This document shows positions 1 through 10,000 of a DNA stretch of 45,005 bases, one piece after another. The stretch spans positions 1-45,005 of the forward strand of contig CANQKH010000014.1 in NCBI GenBank assembly GCA_947624415.1, in the 5' to 3' direction. A program made the translations under genes and the position numbers. The first letter of the stretch is position 1, and each line of letters begins with the position of its first letter. The notes beneath the pieces are model-generated. The model was not told where the DNA came from. It saw only the letters and a program-made list of their open reading frames with translations, and ran no database searches. The DNA comes from an uncultured Clostridia bacterium (lineage in GTDB: Bacteria > Bacillota > Clostridia > Christensenellales > UBA1242).

Positions 1-352
1 TGTGTGCAGTGTAGCCTGCCTTGAGTGAAAATTTAGGGATTAACCTCTATTCTTTTACATAGTTGTTGGCCAACGACTTGGAAAAGTTGGTTATGAAATA
101 GTTTTTGCAAAATAGGCTAATAAATCATTAACTGTCAAGGAAAACTTCTAGACTGTTGCATGGCAGGCAGGTAGGGGATTATAGTGTGCACTAAGTGGCG
201 ATTCGGTGTTATGTCTTGCTTAAAAGGAAACTGCTCTTATGGCGACATGGAGTGCGAGAATGGGAAATCCGACCGAACCTGATGGCGCAAGGTTTACTCT
301 ATCGGCTACCTTCAAAGTATAATAGGTCCAATGTTCCTATTATACTTTTTTT
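1..352 (+). ncRNA. 3' part of an unidentified structured RNA
   Basis: No convincing protein is encoded here, but the plus strand can form a nested set of helices: GTGCA (4-8) with TGCAC (187-191), GCCTGCC (14-20) with GGCAGGC (162-168), CCAAC with GTTGG around 74-95, GGTAG (170-174) with CTACC (306-310), and AACCT (276-280) with AGGTT (290-294). The segment from about 185 to 310 is unusually GC-balanced for this AT-rich region and is followed directly by a perfect intrinsic terminator (314-352). This is the signature of an independent noncoding RNA or a large leader. The 5' end lies outside the window or at its other edge. It lacks the conserved blocks of tmRNA, RNase P RNA, SRP RNA and the M-box that I can recall. 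A raiA-type or another large ornate RNA class is possible but not shown. The nearest downstream gene starts 185 bases after the terminator, so it need not be regulated by this RNA. Confidence 0.55.
314..352 (+). terminator. Intrinsic terminator of the left-end RNA
   Basis: A perfect 13-bp stem (314-326 with 336-348) with a 9-nt loop is followed by seven T residues. It ends the structured RNA and isolates it from the downstream gene. Confidence 0.9.
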
Positions 353-536
353 AAAAATACTAGATTTTGTAAAAAAGTGTAAAAAATGCGAAAAAATCGT
401 TATTTTTATGCAAATTTTAGCAAATTTTACAAAATTTTTAGAAAAATAAAATATTAAATATAATTTTTGCTTATTTATTTGGCAACAAAATTTACCTTTA
501 AAAATACATTTTATTTAAAAATGTGGGAGGATTTTA
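353..536. other. AT-rich spacer with weak promoter signals
   Basis: A TATAAT box at 459-464 is a plausible -10 for the next gene, but no good -35 lies 17 bases upstream. A small hairpin (ACATTTT 506-512 with AAAATGT 518-524) abuts the ribosome binding site GGGAGG (525-530) and could affect translation initiation. A short reading frame that crosses the RNA terminator in this area is not considered a gene. Confidence 0.4.
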
Positions 537-1253
537 ATGAAAAACAAACAAAAGCAACAATCAAAATTTGCGGTGTGGTGGCGATGGCCACTGCTTGTTT
601 TGGTTTTGTCCTTTTCTGTTTCACTTTGCTTTGGAATTGTAAGTCAAGTTGCACTTTCAAATGCCGGCATAATTGTTTCTGTAGTTGTCATTTTTATTTT
701 TATATCTATTTCAATTGTAACAGATATGATTGGTGTCGCGGTAACTGCCGCATCCCTTGAACCTTTTCGGGCAATGGCGGCAAGAAAGGTTCGTGGAGCA
801 AAGGAGGCGATAAAACTTGTTCAAAACGCAGAAAAGGTTGCCTCAATTATTGCAGATGTCATGGGTGATGTTTGCGGAATCTTATCTGGTGCGGCGGGAA
901 CAACTATAACAGTCGTTATTATTGTAAATTATCTTGGCACATTTGTTGAAATAATTTTGGCGTCCTTGGTTTCTGCTTGCATTGCATCTTTAACAATTTT
1001 TGGAAAGGCATTCTTTAAAAAATACGCATTAAAACACAGCGAACAAATTATACTTATACTAGGCAAATTTTTGAGTTTGTTCCATTCGCAAAAGACAAAG
1101 CAAAGGAAAGATAAAAAGAAAATTGAAGAAAAAAGGCTTAAAAATGAAGAAAAAACGTTAAAAAATGATGAAAAAGCACTAAAAAAGGGTAAAGTTGAGA
1201 CTTTGAAGAAGATTGAAGGGCAGACGCAAGAGGGTGAACACAACAAAAATTAG
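537..1253 (+). CDS. Small membrane protein resembling the CorB/DUF21 transmembrane module
   Basis: The 238-residue product has three or four hydrophobic segments (about 17-40, 42-65, 110-135 and 138-155). The conserved-looking central part reads TDMIGVAVTAAS, then MAARKVRGAKEA, then VASIIADVMGDVCGILSGAAG. I associate this pattern with Clostridia proteins annotated as CorB-like, that is, the DUF21/CNNM membrane module of Mg/Co transporters without the CBS domains. That link is from memory and is moderate. No CBS or CorC domain is present, so transport cannot be assumed. Residues from about 180 on form a very basic, Lys/Glu-rich predicted coiled coil with a repeated KNEEKTLKNDEKALKK-type unit, probably cytoplasmic. 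The start is supported by GGGAGG six bases upstream. A strong terminator follows, so the gene is monocistronic. Confidence 0.75.
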   Translation: MKNKQKQQSKFAVWWRWPLLVLVLSFSVSLCFGIVSQVALSNAGIIVSVVVIFIFISISIVTDMIGVAVTAASLEPFRAMAARKVRGAKEAIKLVQNAEKVASIIADVMGDVCGILSGAAGTTITVVIIVNYLGTFVEIILASLVSACIASLTIFGKAFFKKYALKHSEQIILILGKFLSLFHSQKTKQRKDKKKIEEKRLKNEEKTLKNDEKALKKGKVETLKKIEGQTQEGEHNKN

Positions 1254-1256
1254 TTA

Positions 1257-1301
1257 AAATATGTTGGAATTTTTAGGGAAAAAACCAACATATTTTTTTT
1301 T
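1257..1301 (+). terminator. Intrinsic terminator
   Basis: AAATATGTTGG (1257-1267) pairs with CCAACATATTT (1285-1295), followed by a T run. It closes the preceding membrane protein gene. Confidence 0.85.
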
Positions 1302-1350
1302 AAATTTAACTTTGACTTTTCACTATCAATTAAATTTTTTTGATTTGATA

Positions 1351-1379
1351 TTGCTTTTTTTGTTTTTGTATGTTATAAT
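1351..1379 (+). promoter_or_regulatory. Promoter of the ankyrin-type gene
   Basis: TTGCTT (1351-1356), a 17-bp spacer and a perfect TATAAT (1374-1379) preceded by TG one base upstream (extended -10). Transcription would begin near 1386, just before the GGAGG box. Confidence 0.7.
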
Positions 1380-1400
1380 ACTTAAAAATGGAGGTTTTTT

Positions 1401-3473
1401 ATGGCTGAACAATTTCATTTATATGAGGCAATTGACCCAGCAAATTTTCAAAGAGAAATTAACCACAGACTTTATGAAGGAAGGACAAACGAAAACATTT
1501 ATGAGGATAGGGTGAATCCTGATTTCACACGAGCAGATAAAAAGTTTTTAAATGCAGTTGGGAAGGGCAAGGATGTTGCCACCCTTGGAAAAATGTTGAA
1601 AAAGGGTGCCGACCCTAATTGTCGTGAACGTGAACCTTACGATGAAGTCATTTATGATGAAGAATTGTATGATGAGTTGACTTATCGTCCTTACAATACA
1701 AGAGATTATGACGATGAATACACTCAAAGATACAAGAGAAAACATAGAGGAATATATGAAGATGCCATGACAAAGGCAATAAAAACAAACAACACAAACA
1801 CCGCTGTTTGGCTTTTAAACCAGGGCTACGTTTGCAAACCTTACACAAAAAACCCTCTTATTCTTGCAATGGAAATGGGGAACGACACTCTTGTAAACAG
1901 ATTTCTTGAAGACAAAGAAAAAATGAGATTGGTGTTAAATCCTACAAGCATATACAATATAAATGTCGATGGTTATCAAAATCCACTTGTTGCTGCTGTA
2001 AGACTTAACAAGCCTCAATACTTTGAAAAACTCATCAAAAATGGTGCAAACCTTCTTTCTCAAGATGGTGCGGCAATTGATGAAGTTTTCAAAAGCACAA
2101 ATCCAAGAATGGTTGAGATTTTATTTGATGGGTTGCAAGACCAAAGACAGGCAAGAGCACTTACAAGCAGCGCCTATGAATTTGACACATTATTTACAAA
2201 ATATTATGAAAAACATGGATTAAATTTAATACAAAGAACCTCTATATTAGACAGCGTGCCATTAAAAGCATTGGAACTTATGGATAATCCACCTATCAAT
2301 ATAGTTAATGATATACTCGATAAGGCTTTGAGCGAAAATAATTTTGATGTTGTTGAAGATATTTTACAAAGAAGCGATATTGATGTAAATCAATTAGATA
2401 TGAAGGATATTGTTCAAAAGGCAATTGAAAATCAAGATGCCGACTTCCTTGAAACATTGCTTAGCAGCGATTTCAAACTCAACCCTTCAGATGCACTTGA
2501 TATTGTTCAAAACGTTGATGGAATTCTTGGACCTGACAAGCAAAAAGGCATGGACAGCGTTAACAAAGAGATTAAAGCTCTATTCCTTGACATAATTGAC
2601 AATGATTATTCTCCAGAAGACCTTAAAAAACTTGCAAAATCTCTTGGCAAAGACAAAGAGGGTATTATATTTGATATGCTTAAAAATTCAGACACCCCTC
2701 TTCCTCCTGAAATTCGCCATTTTGCACATTATATGCGCCACCACAACGATTACCAAATGATGCATGATATGTATGACTATCAAAAACAACAGGGTGGAGA
2801 TGTTGGTTCATTCTTTGGCGAACTCGTAAGCGGATTCTTGGGACTGTTTAATGAAGATGGCGAAGATGATTTGCGTGGCCTTGAAGAGGTTTCAACTCTT
2901 GAAGAAGATGGTTATCAAAGAGTGTTTGACAACCTTGCCGATAATGGCAGATATGACACAATATGCAAGATGTCATTCTTCAACGATGAAAAGAAAAAGA
3001 TAAATTATGACAGATTATCAAACAAGATTGTTTCTCGCCTTCAAGAAGGATTTGATGATGAGAGAAAGTTTGATACTGACAGCCGATTTGCAAAATTCTT
3101 GGAAGACCCAAATGTAAACTTTGACATAAATGAAGATGTGCCAAGTGGAAAAATACTTTATGATTTGGTGCTTAAAGGAAACTATGATGTTGCAAGCGTG
3201 CTTATTAGAAACAAAAAGATTGACGTTAATTTCCAAGACGAGAATGGAAACAACGCAGTTTTGCTTGCAATTGACAGACGAGATGACCCAGAGGCAGCAA
3301 AATTCTGCAGAAACCTGTTGAAACGTGATGACCTTGACAGAACATTACAAAACAAACAGGGCTTAAAAGTAGAAGATGCAATAAATGTTTTCGAGGGCAA
3401 AAAGAAAGAGAACGAGAAACAAGAAAACGCAGAGAACAAAGAAAGAGCGGATGAAGAAGAAATGGATATGTAA
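1401..3473 (+). CDS. Ankyrin-type repeat protein, cytoplasmic
   Basis: The 690-residue protein has no signal peptide or membrane helix. Recognisable ankyrin-like units are at about 48-77 (FLNAVGKGKD then LGKMLKKGADPN), 118-145 (AMTKAIKTNN then AVWLLNQGY), 195-222 (NPLVAAVRLNKPQYFEKLI then KNGANLL) and 578-640 (LYDLVLKGNYDVASVLI, then DVNFQDENGNNAVLLAI). The middle (about 270-470) is helical with weaker repeats resembling paired ankyrin helices (FDVVEDIL, ADFLETLL). An insertion around 470-500 is Gly-rich (GGDVGSFFGELVSGFLG) and is followed by an acidic stretch. Such repeats bind other proteins; the partner here is unknown. The C-terminus is a Glu/Lys-rich tail. GGAGG precedes the ATG, and the gene has its own promoter and terminator. 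Confidence 0.85.
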   Translation: MAEQFHLYEAIDPANFQREINHRLYEGRTNENIYEDRVNPDFTRADKKFLNAVGKGKDVATLGKMLKKGADPNCREREPYDEVIYDEELYDELTYRPYNTRDYDDEYTQRYKRKHRGIYEDAMTKAIKTNNTNTAVWLLNQGYVCKPYTKNPLILAMEMGNDTLVNRFLEDKEKMRLVLNPTSIYNINVDGYQNPLVAAVRLNKPQYFEKLIKNGANLLSQDGAAIDEVFKSTNPRMVEILFDGLQDQRQARALTSSAYEFDTLFTKYYEKHGLNLIQRTSILDSVPLKALELMDNPPINIVNDILDKALSENNFDVVEDILQRSDIDVNQLDMKDIVQKAIENQDADFLETLLSSDFKLNPSDALDIVQNVDGILGPDKQKGMDSVNKEIKALFLDIIDNDYSPEDLKKLAKSLGKDKEGIIFDMLKNSDTPLPPEIRHFAHYMRHHNDYQMMHDMYDYQKQQGGDVGSFFGELVSGFLGLFNEDGEDDLRGLEEVSTLEEDGYQRVFDNLADNGRYDTICKMSFFNDEKKKINYDRLSNKIVSRLQEGFDDERKFDTDSRFAKFLEDPNVNFDINEDVPSGKILYDLVLKGNYDVASVLIRNKKIDVNFQDENGNNAVLLAIDRRDDPEAAKFCRNLLKRDDLDRTLQNKQGLKVEDAINVFEGKKKENEKQENAENKERADEEEMDM

Positions 3474-3477
3474 AAAA

Positions 3478-3511
3478 AGAAGATGCAAATAAAACTTTGC
3501 ATCTTTTTTTT
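3478..3511 (+). terminator. Intrinsic terminator after the ankyrin-type gene
   Basis: AAGATGCAAA (3480-3489) pairs with TTTGCATCTT (3496-3505) and is followed by a T run. Confidence 0.88.
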
Positions 3512-3870
3512 GAGCACGCACCAAATAATTGAGTTTTTTGTTTGTCAAATAAGAATAATTGTGAGTTTTTGAGACATTCTCTTTTTGTTGAAAATGGAGA
3601 TAATTTTTTTGTGTCAATAATGGGGACGGGTGCTAAGTATTTTGAAAAAGAACACTTAAATTTTAGCAAAAAGGCATGAAAATTAAAAAAAAAGATGTTT
3701 GAAATTTGAAAAATCAAAAAACTCTCAAAATTTCAAGATGAAACGTTCAAAACCTGCGACCGTGTGAAGGGAAATTAAATGAAACATCGATTGAGGGGGG
3801 GGGTCATGCAAGAAAAAGGTAGAAAATTACAAAAAAATGTAAAAAAAACACGAATTAATTTATAAAAAAT
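3512..3870. other. Noncoding spacer with a G9 tract
   Basis: No gene with a ribosome binding site is seen on either strand. Notable items are a run of nine G (3795-3803) in an otherwise AT-rich spacer, about 68 bases upstream of the -35 box of the giant gene, and a short GC-richer piece near 3619-3635 that vaguely resembles the ends of small Firmicutes repeat elements but has no partner copy in this window. Confidence 0.5.
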
Positions 3871-3900
3871 TTGACAAGAATAATATAATTATTCTAAAAT
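3871..3900 (+). promoter_or_regulatory. Promoter of the giant-protein operon with a spacer dyad
   Basis: A consensus TTGACA (3871-3876), an 18-bp spacer and TAAAAT (3895-3900) precede the giant gene. The spacer is filled by a perfect inverted repeat, AGAATAAT-ATA-ATTATTCT (3877-3895), so a repressor binding there would block RNA polymerase. The 5' untranslated leader would be about 115 bases. Confidence 0.65.
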
Positions 3901-3982
3901 AAAAATGAAAAATTCTTGCAAACGGGTGTATTTTTTTGAACTTACGAGAAAAATTTTAATGATTTTAGGCACGAGGGATGAG

Positions 3983-4017
3983 ACAAAATTAAAAAAAACA
4001 ATTTTGTTTTGGAGGTG
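3983..4017 (+). promoter_or_regulatory. Leader hairpin abutting the ribosome binding site
   Basis: ACAAAATT (3983-3990) pairs with AATTTTGT (4000-4007), followed by TTT and then GGAGGTG (4011-4017). The hairpin is AT-only except for one pair, so it would be a weak terminator or a modest translation modulator. Confidence 0.35.
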
Positions 4018-4023
4018 TAGAAA

Positions 4024-7000
4024 ATGAGAAATAAAGAAATGTCGATATGGAGAAGAATTGCACTTTTAATTTGCATTTTGCTTTCATTTGGAATGATGTT
4101 TGCGGGCATTACAACAATTTTGCCTAAAGAACAAATGAATGCAGTGGGAGAGTTTACAATTCCCGACCTGCCAAGCGGGACGAGGTATAACTCTGTTTCT
4201 GCAACGTTTGACTCAAACTATCACATATATACAAACACGACGATTGAAACGTTGAAGAACAAACTCCGCGTAAGAGGAACGTATTATGATGAAGGTGCAC
4301 AGGCGAATGTTTCTGAGACAATTGCCTCCCCATATTATGCCGTAAAGGTATACAAAAAAGGTGATGGCTCGGTTATGGAGGAAGTAACCGAGAACGAAGT
4401 TTTGTTTGAAATGGATGGCACCTATATCTTTGAAGTCCACGTGAAGGATGTTGCACCATACGTAGTTCCCGGCGAATATAAACCTAGTGAGGCAAAGGAT
4501 TATAACAGCATTTCCTTCTCTTTTGCCGCACATAGGTCTATTTTTGTTGACATTACTTTAGAAGAATTTAAAACATATCTTGTAGTTATGGGCTTTCCTG
4601 CAGACGGAGGTCCTGAAGAGCGAATTTATGACACAGAACTTTTTACAGTTACAGTAAATGGTGTTGAAGAAGGGAAGGGAGATATGTCTCTCACAGTTGG
4701 CGGTAGCAACTCCGCACAGGTTCACTATAACAACACTGACATTGATGACGTAAGCACGGCTGCACAGGGTTTCACTGTAGTTTCTTCCGCACTTACATCA
4801 CTTAAGGTTGAAGTTGACCCTCAAAAGGCAAAGAGAGATGGGGGATACTATAAGAGAACGGGTGATTATTTAACTAAATTATATCCAGACCACTATTCTT
4901 TGAGCGGTAATTATAATGTTCAAAGATATTATGCTTTCACCACAGTTATGGACCAAATAGATTTCTTAAAGACTTTAAAAATTACAGGTATATATAATAG
5001 AACAGAAAAAGTTCTCGATTTTGAGAAACAAGAATCGGGCGACATAAAAACAGGAGACAATGAAATTGTAAGAATTGTAAACTGGAATGAAGACGACGAG
5101 ACTTATGACCCCGGTCTTTTGTTCACATTGCCAGCGAAAACCACTCAAAACATGACTTATGCTGTTGTGGTTACAGGTGTAAATGGTGAAACTGTTTTTG
5201 CACCAATTGTTGTTGACGTTGTTTTAAACGCAATTGGAAGTTATTCGACTGTATACACTCGTCATGAAAACAACTACTACTTTTCACCATATACAGAAAA
5301 CTTGCGTAATGACATTATGGCAAATGGGGATTTGACAATAACGCCAGTTCGTAACGATGCTGCATGGCTAAGCCCAATTTCAAACGAAGGTATTAATGGT
5401 TTTGACACTCCAGGAAACGTTATCTATCCTTATAGTCTTAGAACTTCAAGCAGTGCTGCGGACGAAGATATAACAAACTTTGTAAAATTGTTAGACACTG
5501 ACAGTTCCAAAGTTCTCAACGTTGCCGAGCCTGTAACAAAAGATAAAGTTTCACAATTTTTCTATATACCTGTTAGTATTAGATTTTACTATGACAACAA
5601 TAATCAAACAAGCACTATTAACATTCCTGTAAAACATGAGTTGCCAGATCACTTATATGCTAGTAATGGTGGTTGGTCTTCAAGAAATCTAAGAGGAACT
5701 CAAGTTTTAGGGGAAGATTTTGACCCAACAGGACTAGAGTTACGTTATATTTGGAAAGATGCTGAGGATTACGAGTATGAATATAACTTCAACCTTTTAA
5801 GCAAAAAACTTTTGACAAGAAAATTAAATGTTAGAGAACAAGACATATCTCCAGACCTTGACATTGACAACGATGGAGTAAATGACTGGGTTAATCCTGA
5901 CGATGAAAAGGTTGTTGATAAAATACCACTAGACAAGAGGGAGTCGCTTATAAAATATGCCTTTGAAGACTATTTTGAAGTTAAATATTATAGTTGTGGC
6001 ACAAAAGAGCAGGAAAGTCAGTTTCTTCTTGGAGAATATCCAAAATATAAATTGACACCAGAAGTTCAATCGGTGGAATTTTCTTTCACCTATCCAGGAA
6101 CAGCCCTTAAAGCAACAATTAAACTTGACCTTTCAAAGACAGTGTTTACAAAACAATCTATTGCATTGCCTCAAATGGACACATCCAATGAATCATTGAT
6201 AATTTACGATGTAGAAAGTGGCGAGGGCGGTGTTGTTCGTGAAATGAAAGGCGTTGACCTTTCAAAAATGTATATTGAAATAAATGACGGTGGAGATGTT
6301 TTGCGTTTCCCAGATAAGAGTTGGAATTGGGATGCTCCAAACCCAGGAACTGACAGCGTTGCAGAGATGCAAACGGCTTACGACAAATTGAAAGGAAAAA
6401 TGGTGGGAGACCCTACCAAAAACAACGTTTTGATTAAATATGGAGAGTTTGACTCTTCGATGGGCACTTGCTCAGTTATTATAACCTTTATTCATGGTGT
6501 TAACAATCTTTCAATAGAGGTGCATTTGACGGAGGAAGCGGCTAAATCATATATATTTAAATCGCCAGGCTCTGCTGATACTGGTGTAAGCCGTCCAAGC
6601 GACTCGCAGATAAACTTTACAATTTCAATATCGAGCGCACTTGTTACTGCTGAAATATATTTCCTTACAGAAGACGGACGAGAGGTTAAAGAAGCGATTT
6701 GGGGATATGGCGACGAGCCATGGGAAATTGTAGCATATGCCACAGTTGGCGACTCCAGACGACGTTTGGGCGATGGCGACAATTACACGATAGGCTATTA
6801 TGGTGCATCCCTAAATGGTGAAACTTGGGGAGGTTATGGTTCGCCTCAAGAAATTATGCCAACTAATGCAGGAACATATTCTTTAAAACTCACTATTGCC
6901 GCATCAAGCGACTTCATTGAGGCATCAACTGATGCTATTAATGCGACAAAGTTTACTATAAAACCTCAACTTTTTGAAGTTAGCGTTGGGCCAAGTCCTA

Positions 7001-10000
7001 CATATGATGGCACAACCTATTATAAAGCAGAAGACCAATTGATTTTCACTCCAATAAAATCAGGTGATGATTGGGGCTTTACAGTTCCAGAAGATGTTGC
7101 AGCAAATAATCTACAAATTCTTAAAGGCGGAAGTGGATATACAATAACTCATGCCGATACTGCCCAAGACGGCGGACCTGGATATGACGATGCCAATGAT
7201 GGATATCTGCACGCAGGAACTTATTCAATCACAGTCAATTTGCAAGGAGATTGGAGATATAACTTCCAAATTAAATCTGCTTCAATACTTGGTGCACAAG
7301 GCGCAGGGGAATCCACTTCAATTGAATTTAGTGTGCTTAAATATTTGGACAATACATTGGAAATTGAGGTAGAGGGTTGGAGTTATAAGCAATTTGAAAA
7401 ACTTGCTTCAAATCACGACACCTATGAGCCTGTTGAAACAGATGTTACGACGACAACAAAATCTTCAACTTTCTATGGCAAAGTTAATCAAATAAATTAT
7501 TATGCTGCCAGGGATTGGGATACAGACCAAAATAAGCCACTTGACGGACATGAAAGAACAGCCTGCTATTTTGGAATGATGAATGAATTTCAATCATTTA
7601 ATAATTTACCTGCAGGCACATATTATGCATATGTAACGACAAGTTACGAACATGACGATGACGAAGGCGATTACGACTTGCTTACCGCATGGACCTCTTT
7701 CACAATTGAAAAATCAGTTGTTGACCTGGTTACTGCACCAGAGGGAATTATTTATGACTTCTATAGAGACAGTCAATTTGATTTGGAAAATTGGAACAAG
7801 GTAAATGGTGTAACTTATGGCGTTCTCAATGAAGCTCACAAAAACACTGAAACACTTATGACTATTACCACCTTTAAAGGGGTAAACACAAAGGGTGAGG
7901 ATATTTCTCAACTTAAGTATGTGGAAAATAGCAGTGCATTTTCTGCAAAGGAAGCAGGAACTTATACATTTGTTGTTTACTTGAAAGATACAGCCAACTA
8001 TAAATGGGCAGAAGGTGCAAATTTTGACCAAGACAACGCACATATTACATTTACATTCACAATTGGAAAGGCCACAATCAAACCTTTGTCTCCTGGCGAT
8101 GATGCCACATATAATGAGGAACTTATCCCTTACGTCATTAAGGGACTTGACAGTGTTATAACTTCTGGCGATGACACTCTTGCATCGCGTGGCAACTCTC
8201 TTGTCGATGTTGCAATGACAGGTCTTCGCCATGACAAAAGCACCGCTATAACAAATAATGAATCAACAAACTTCACATTTAATAACAATGGAGAAATTAA
8301 AGCAAAAGAAGCAGGAGTTTACACTATTGTTTTCTCATTGAGGGAAAATGCGGCACTAAATTATCAGTGGGCAAGCGAAGGCTGGGGAAGAAACAGCGAC
8401 GGCTCAGATATATATAATAAAGATAATGGAACAATTACATTTATATTTACTATAAATAAGGCAAAAATACAACCACTTACAAAAGGGGCTGACGTTACAT
8501 ACAACGGCTCACTTCAAGCACTTGTAATAAATGGCTTAGACACTCAAATTGCAAACAAAGATGACAATATATCAAGTCATAACGGACTTGTTGACTTTAC
8601 AATGACTGGTCTTCGCCATGACGGACACACAGTTATTGCTGACAGCGCAGACAATTTCACTCATGCCACTTTGGCTAGTATTTCAGCAAAAGAGGCTGGC
8701 GTTTATACATTAAAACTCAATATTTCTCAAAAAGAAGATGTCAATTATCAATGGGCAGAACAAGGAGAATGGATGAGTGATGGTGTGGTTTACAGCACCG
8801 ATGCAAGCGGAAAAGTTACAATAACAATAACCTTCACAGTGGGAAAGGCTTCAATACAGCCACTCACTAAGGGTGAGGATGTAACTTACAACGGAAGTTT
8901 GCAAACTTATACCATTGGAAACCTTGGCCAAACAATGGCAAATCCTAGAGATACAGTAGAAGGATTGGTTGACTTTACAATGACCGGTCTTCGCCATGAC
9001 GGAGATACAGAAATAGACACCCTTGGCGGAAACAATTTCAGTTTTGACTCTTTGGATAGTATAAAAGCAAGAGAGGCAGGCGTTTATACAATAAAACTTA
9101 ATATTAAAGCGGAAAACAAAGTCAACTATCAGTGGGCAACGGCCGGTTGGGATACAAACAATAATGGCTCACAAATATACAATGCTGATGACGACTCTGT
9201 AACCTTTATATTCACAGTAAACAAGGCACAAAAGACCCTCCCAGTAAGCAGTTTGGCTGCCAAAAACTGGAAAGACATTGTTGAGGGAGAAAGGTTTGAA
9301 ATAGATAATTTTGACAATGTAATTGTTAAGTTTAAAGACTTGAAAGGCACAACTTTCACCACAAAAGGCAATAAAGGTGAAACAGAAATAACTTACAATG
9401 AAAAAGGTACAGACTCAACCTACATTGTTACAAGCACTGATGACGGAAAATTATATATTACACCTAATGTAGCGGCAAACTATCAAATAACACTTTATCT
9501 TACCGACACACTAAACTATGAGTGGACTGACACCTCAACAGAGGATAAGACCATTACATTTGTGTTGAACAGAGAGGTCTTAACCTTCTCTTGGGAGCCA
9601 GAAGGAATGAGTTATACCTTTGACGGCTCTGAACATCAACCACAACCAACAGCAACAAATGCATCAATTGCCACAAAAGGTGCTAGACTTACACTTTCTG
9701 CACTTTCTTATAATGAAGAAGACGCTGAGGGCGACCCAGTTTCTGCAATAAATGAAGGGACATATTATGTCAAGATTTATGCATATTCAAGCATAACCCC
9801 AATTGGCACTCTTACCTATGCCGATAACTATATGCTCCCAGAGCAAGTTGTGTTTGAATTTACAATAACCTCTTCTGAACTTGAAAAACCAATTGTTGAT
9901 AGAAGAAAGCCTACGGAAACATCAGTTTCAACTATATATGATGGTTCGGATAAATATTTCTCAAATTACATTATAGATTATAGCGTAAAATATCTTATTG

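Noticed and set aside
1-352. M-box Mg riboswitch controlling the CorB-like gene
   Set aside because: The neighbour made this tempting, but the conserved core of the M-box is not present and the terminator is 185 bases from the gene.
195-449. Open frame of 84 codons across the left RNA
   Set aside because: It runs through the terminator hairpin and U tract, has no ribosome binding site and its product is low-complexity after the hairpin.
3615-3640. Possible end of a small repeat element (GTGTCAATAATGGGGACGG)
   Set aside because: It resembles ends of Firmicutes miniature elements, but no second copy, inverted partner or transposase was found in the window.
3226-3717. Minus-strand frames antisense to the end of the ankyrin-type gene
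   Set aside because: They have Phe/Leu/Ser-rich composition typical of an antisense shadow, cross the terminator and lack a ribosome binding site.
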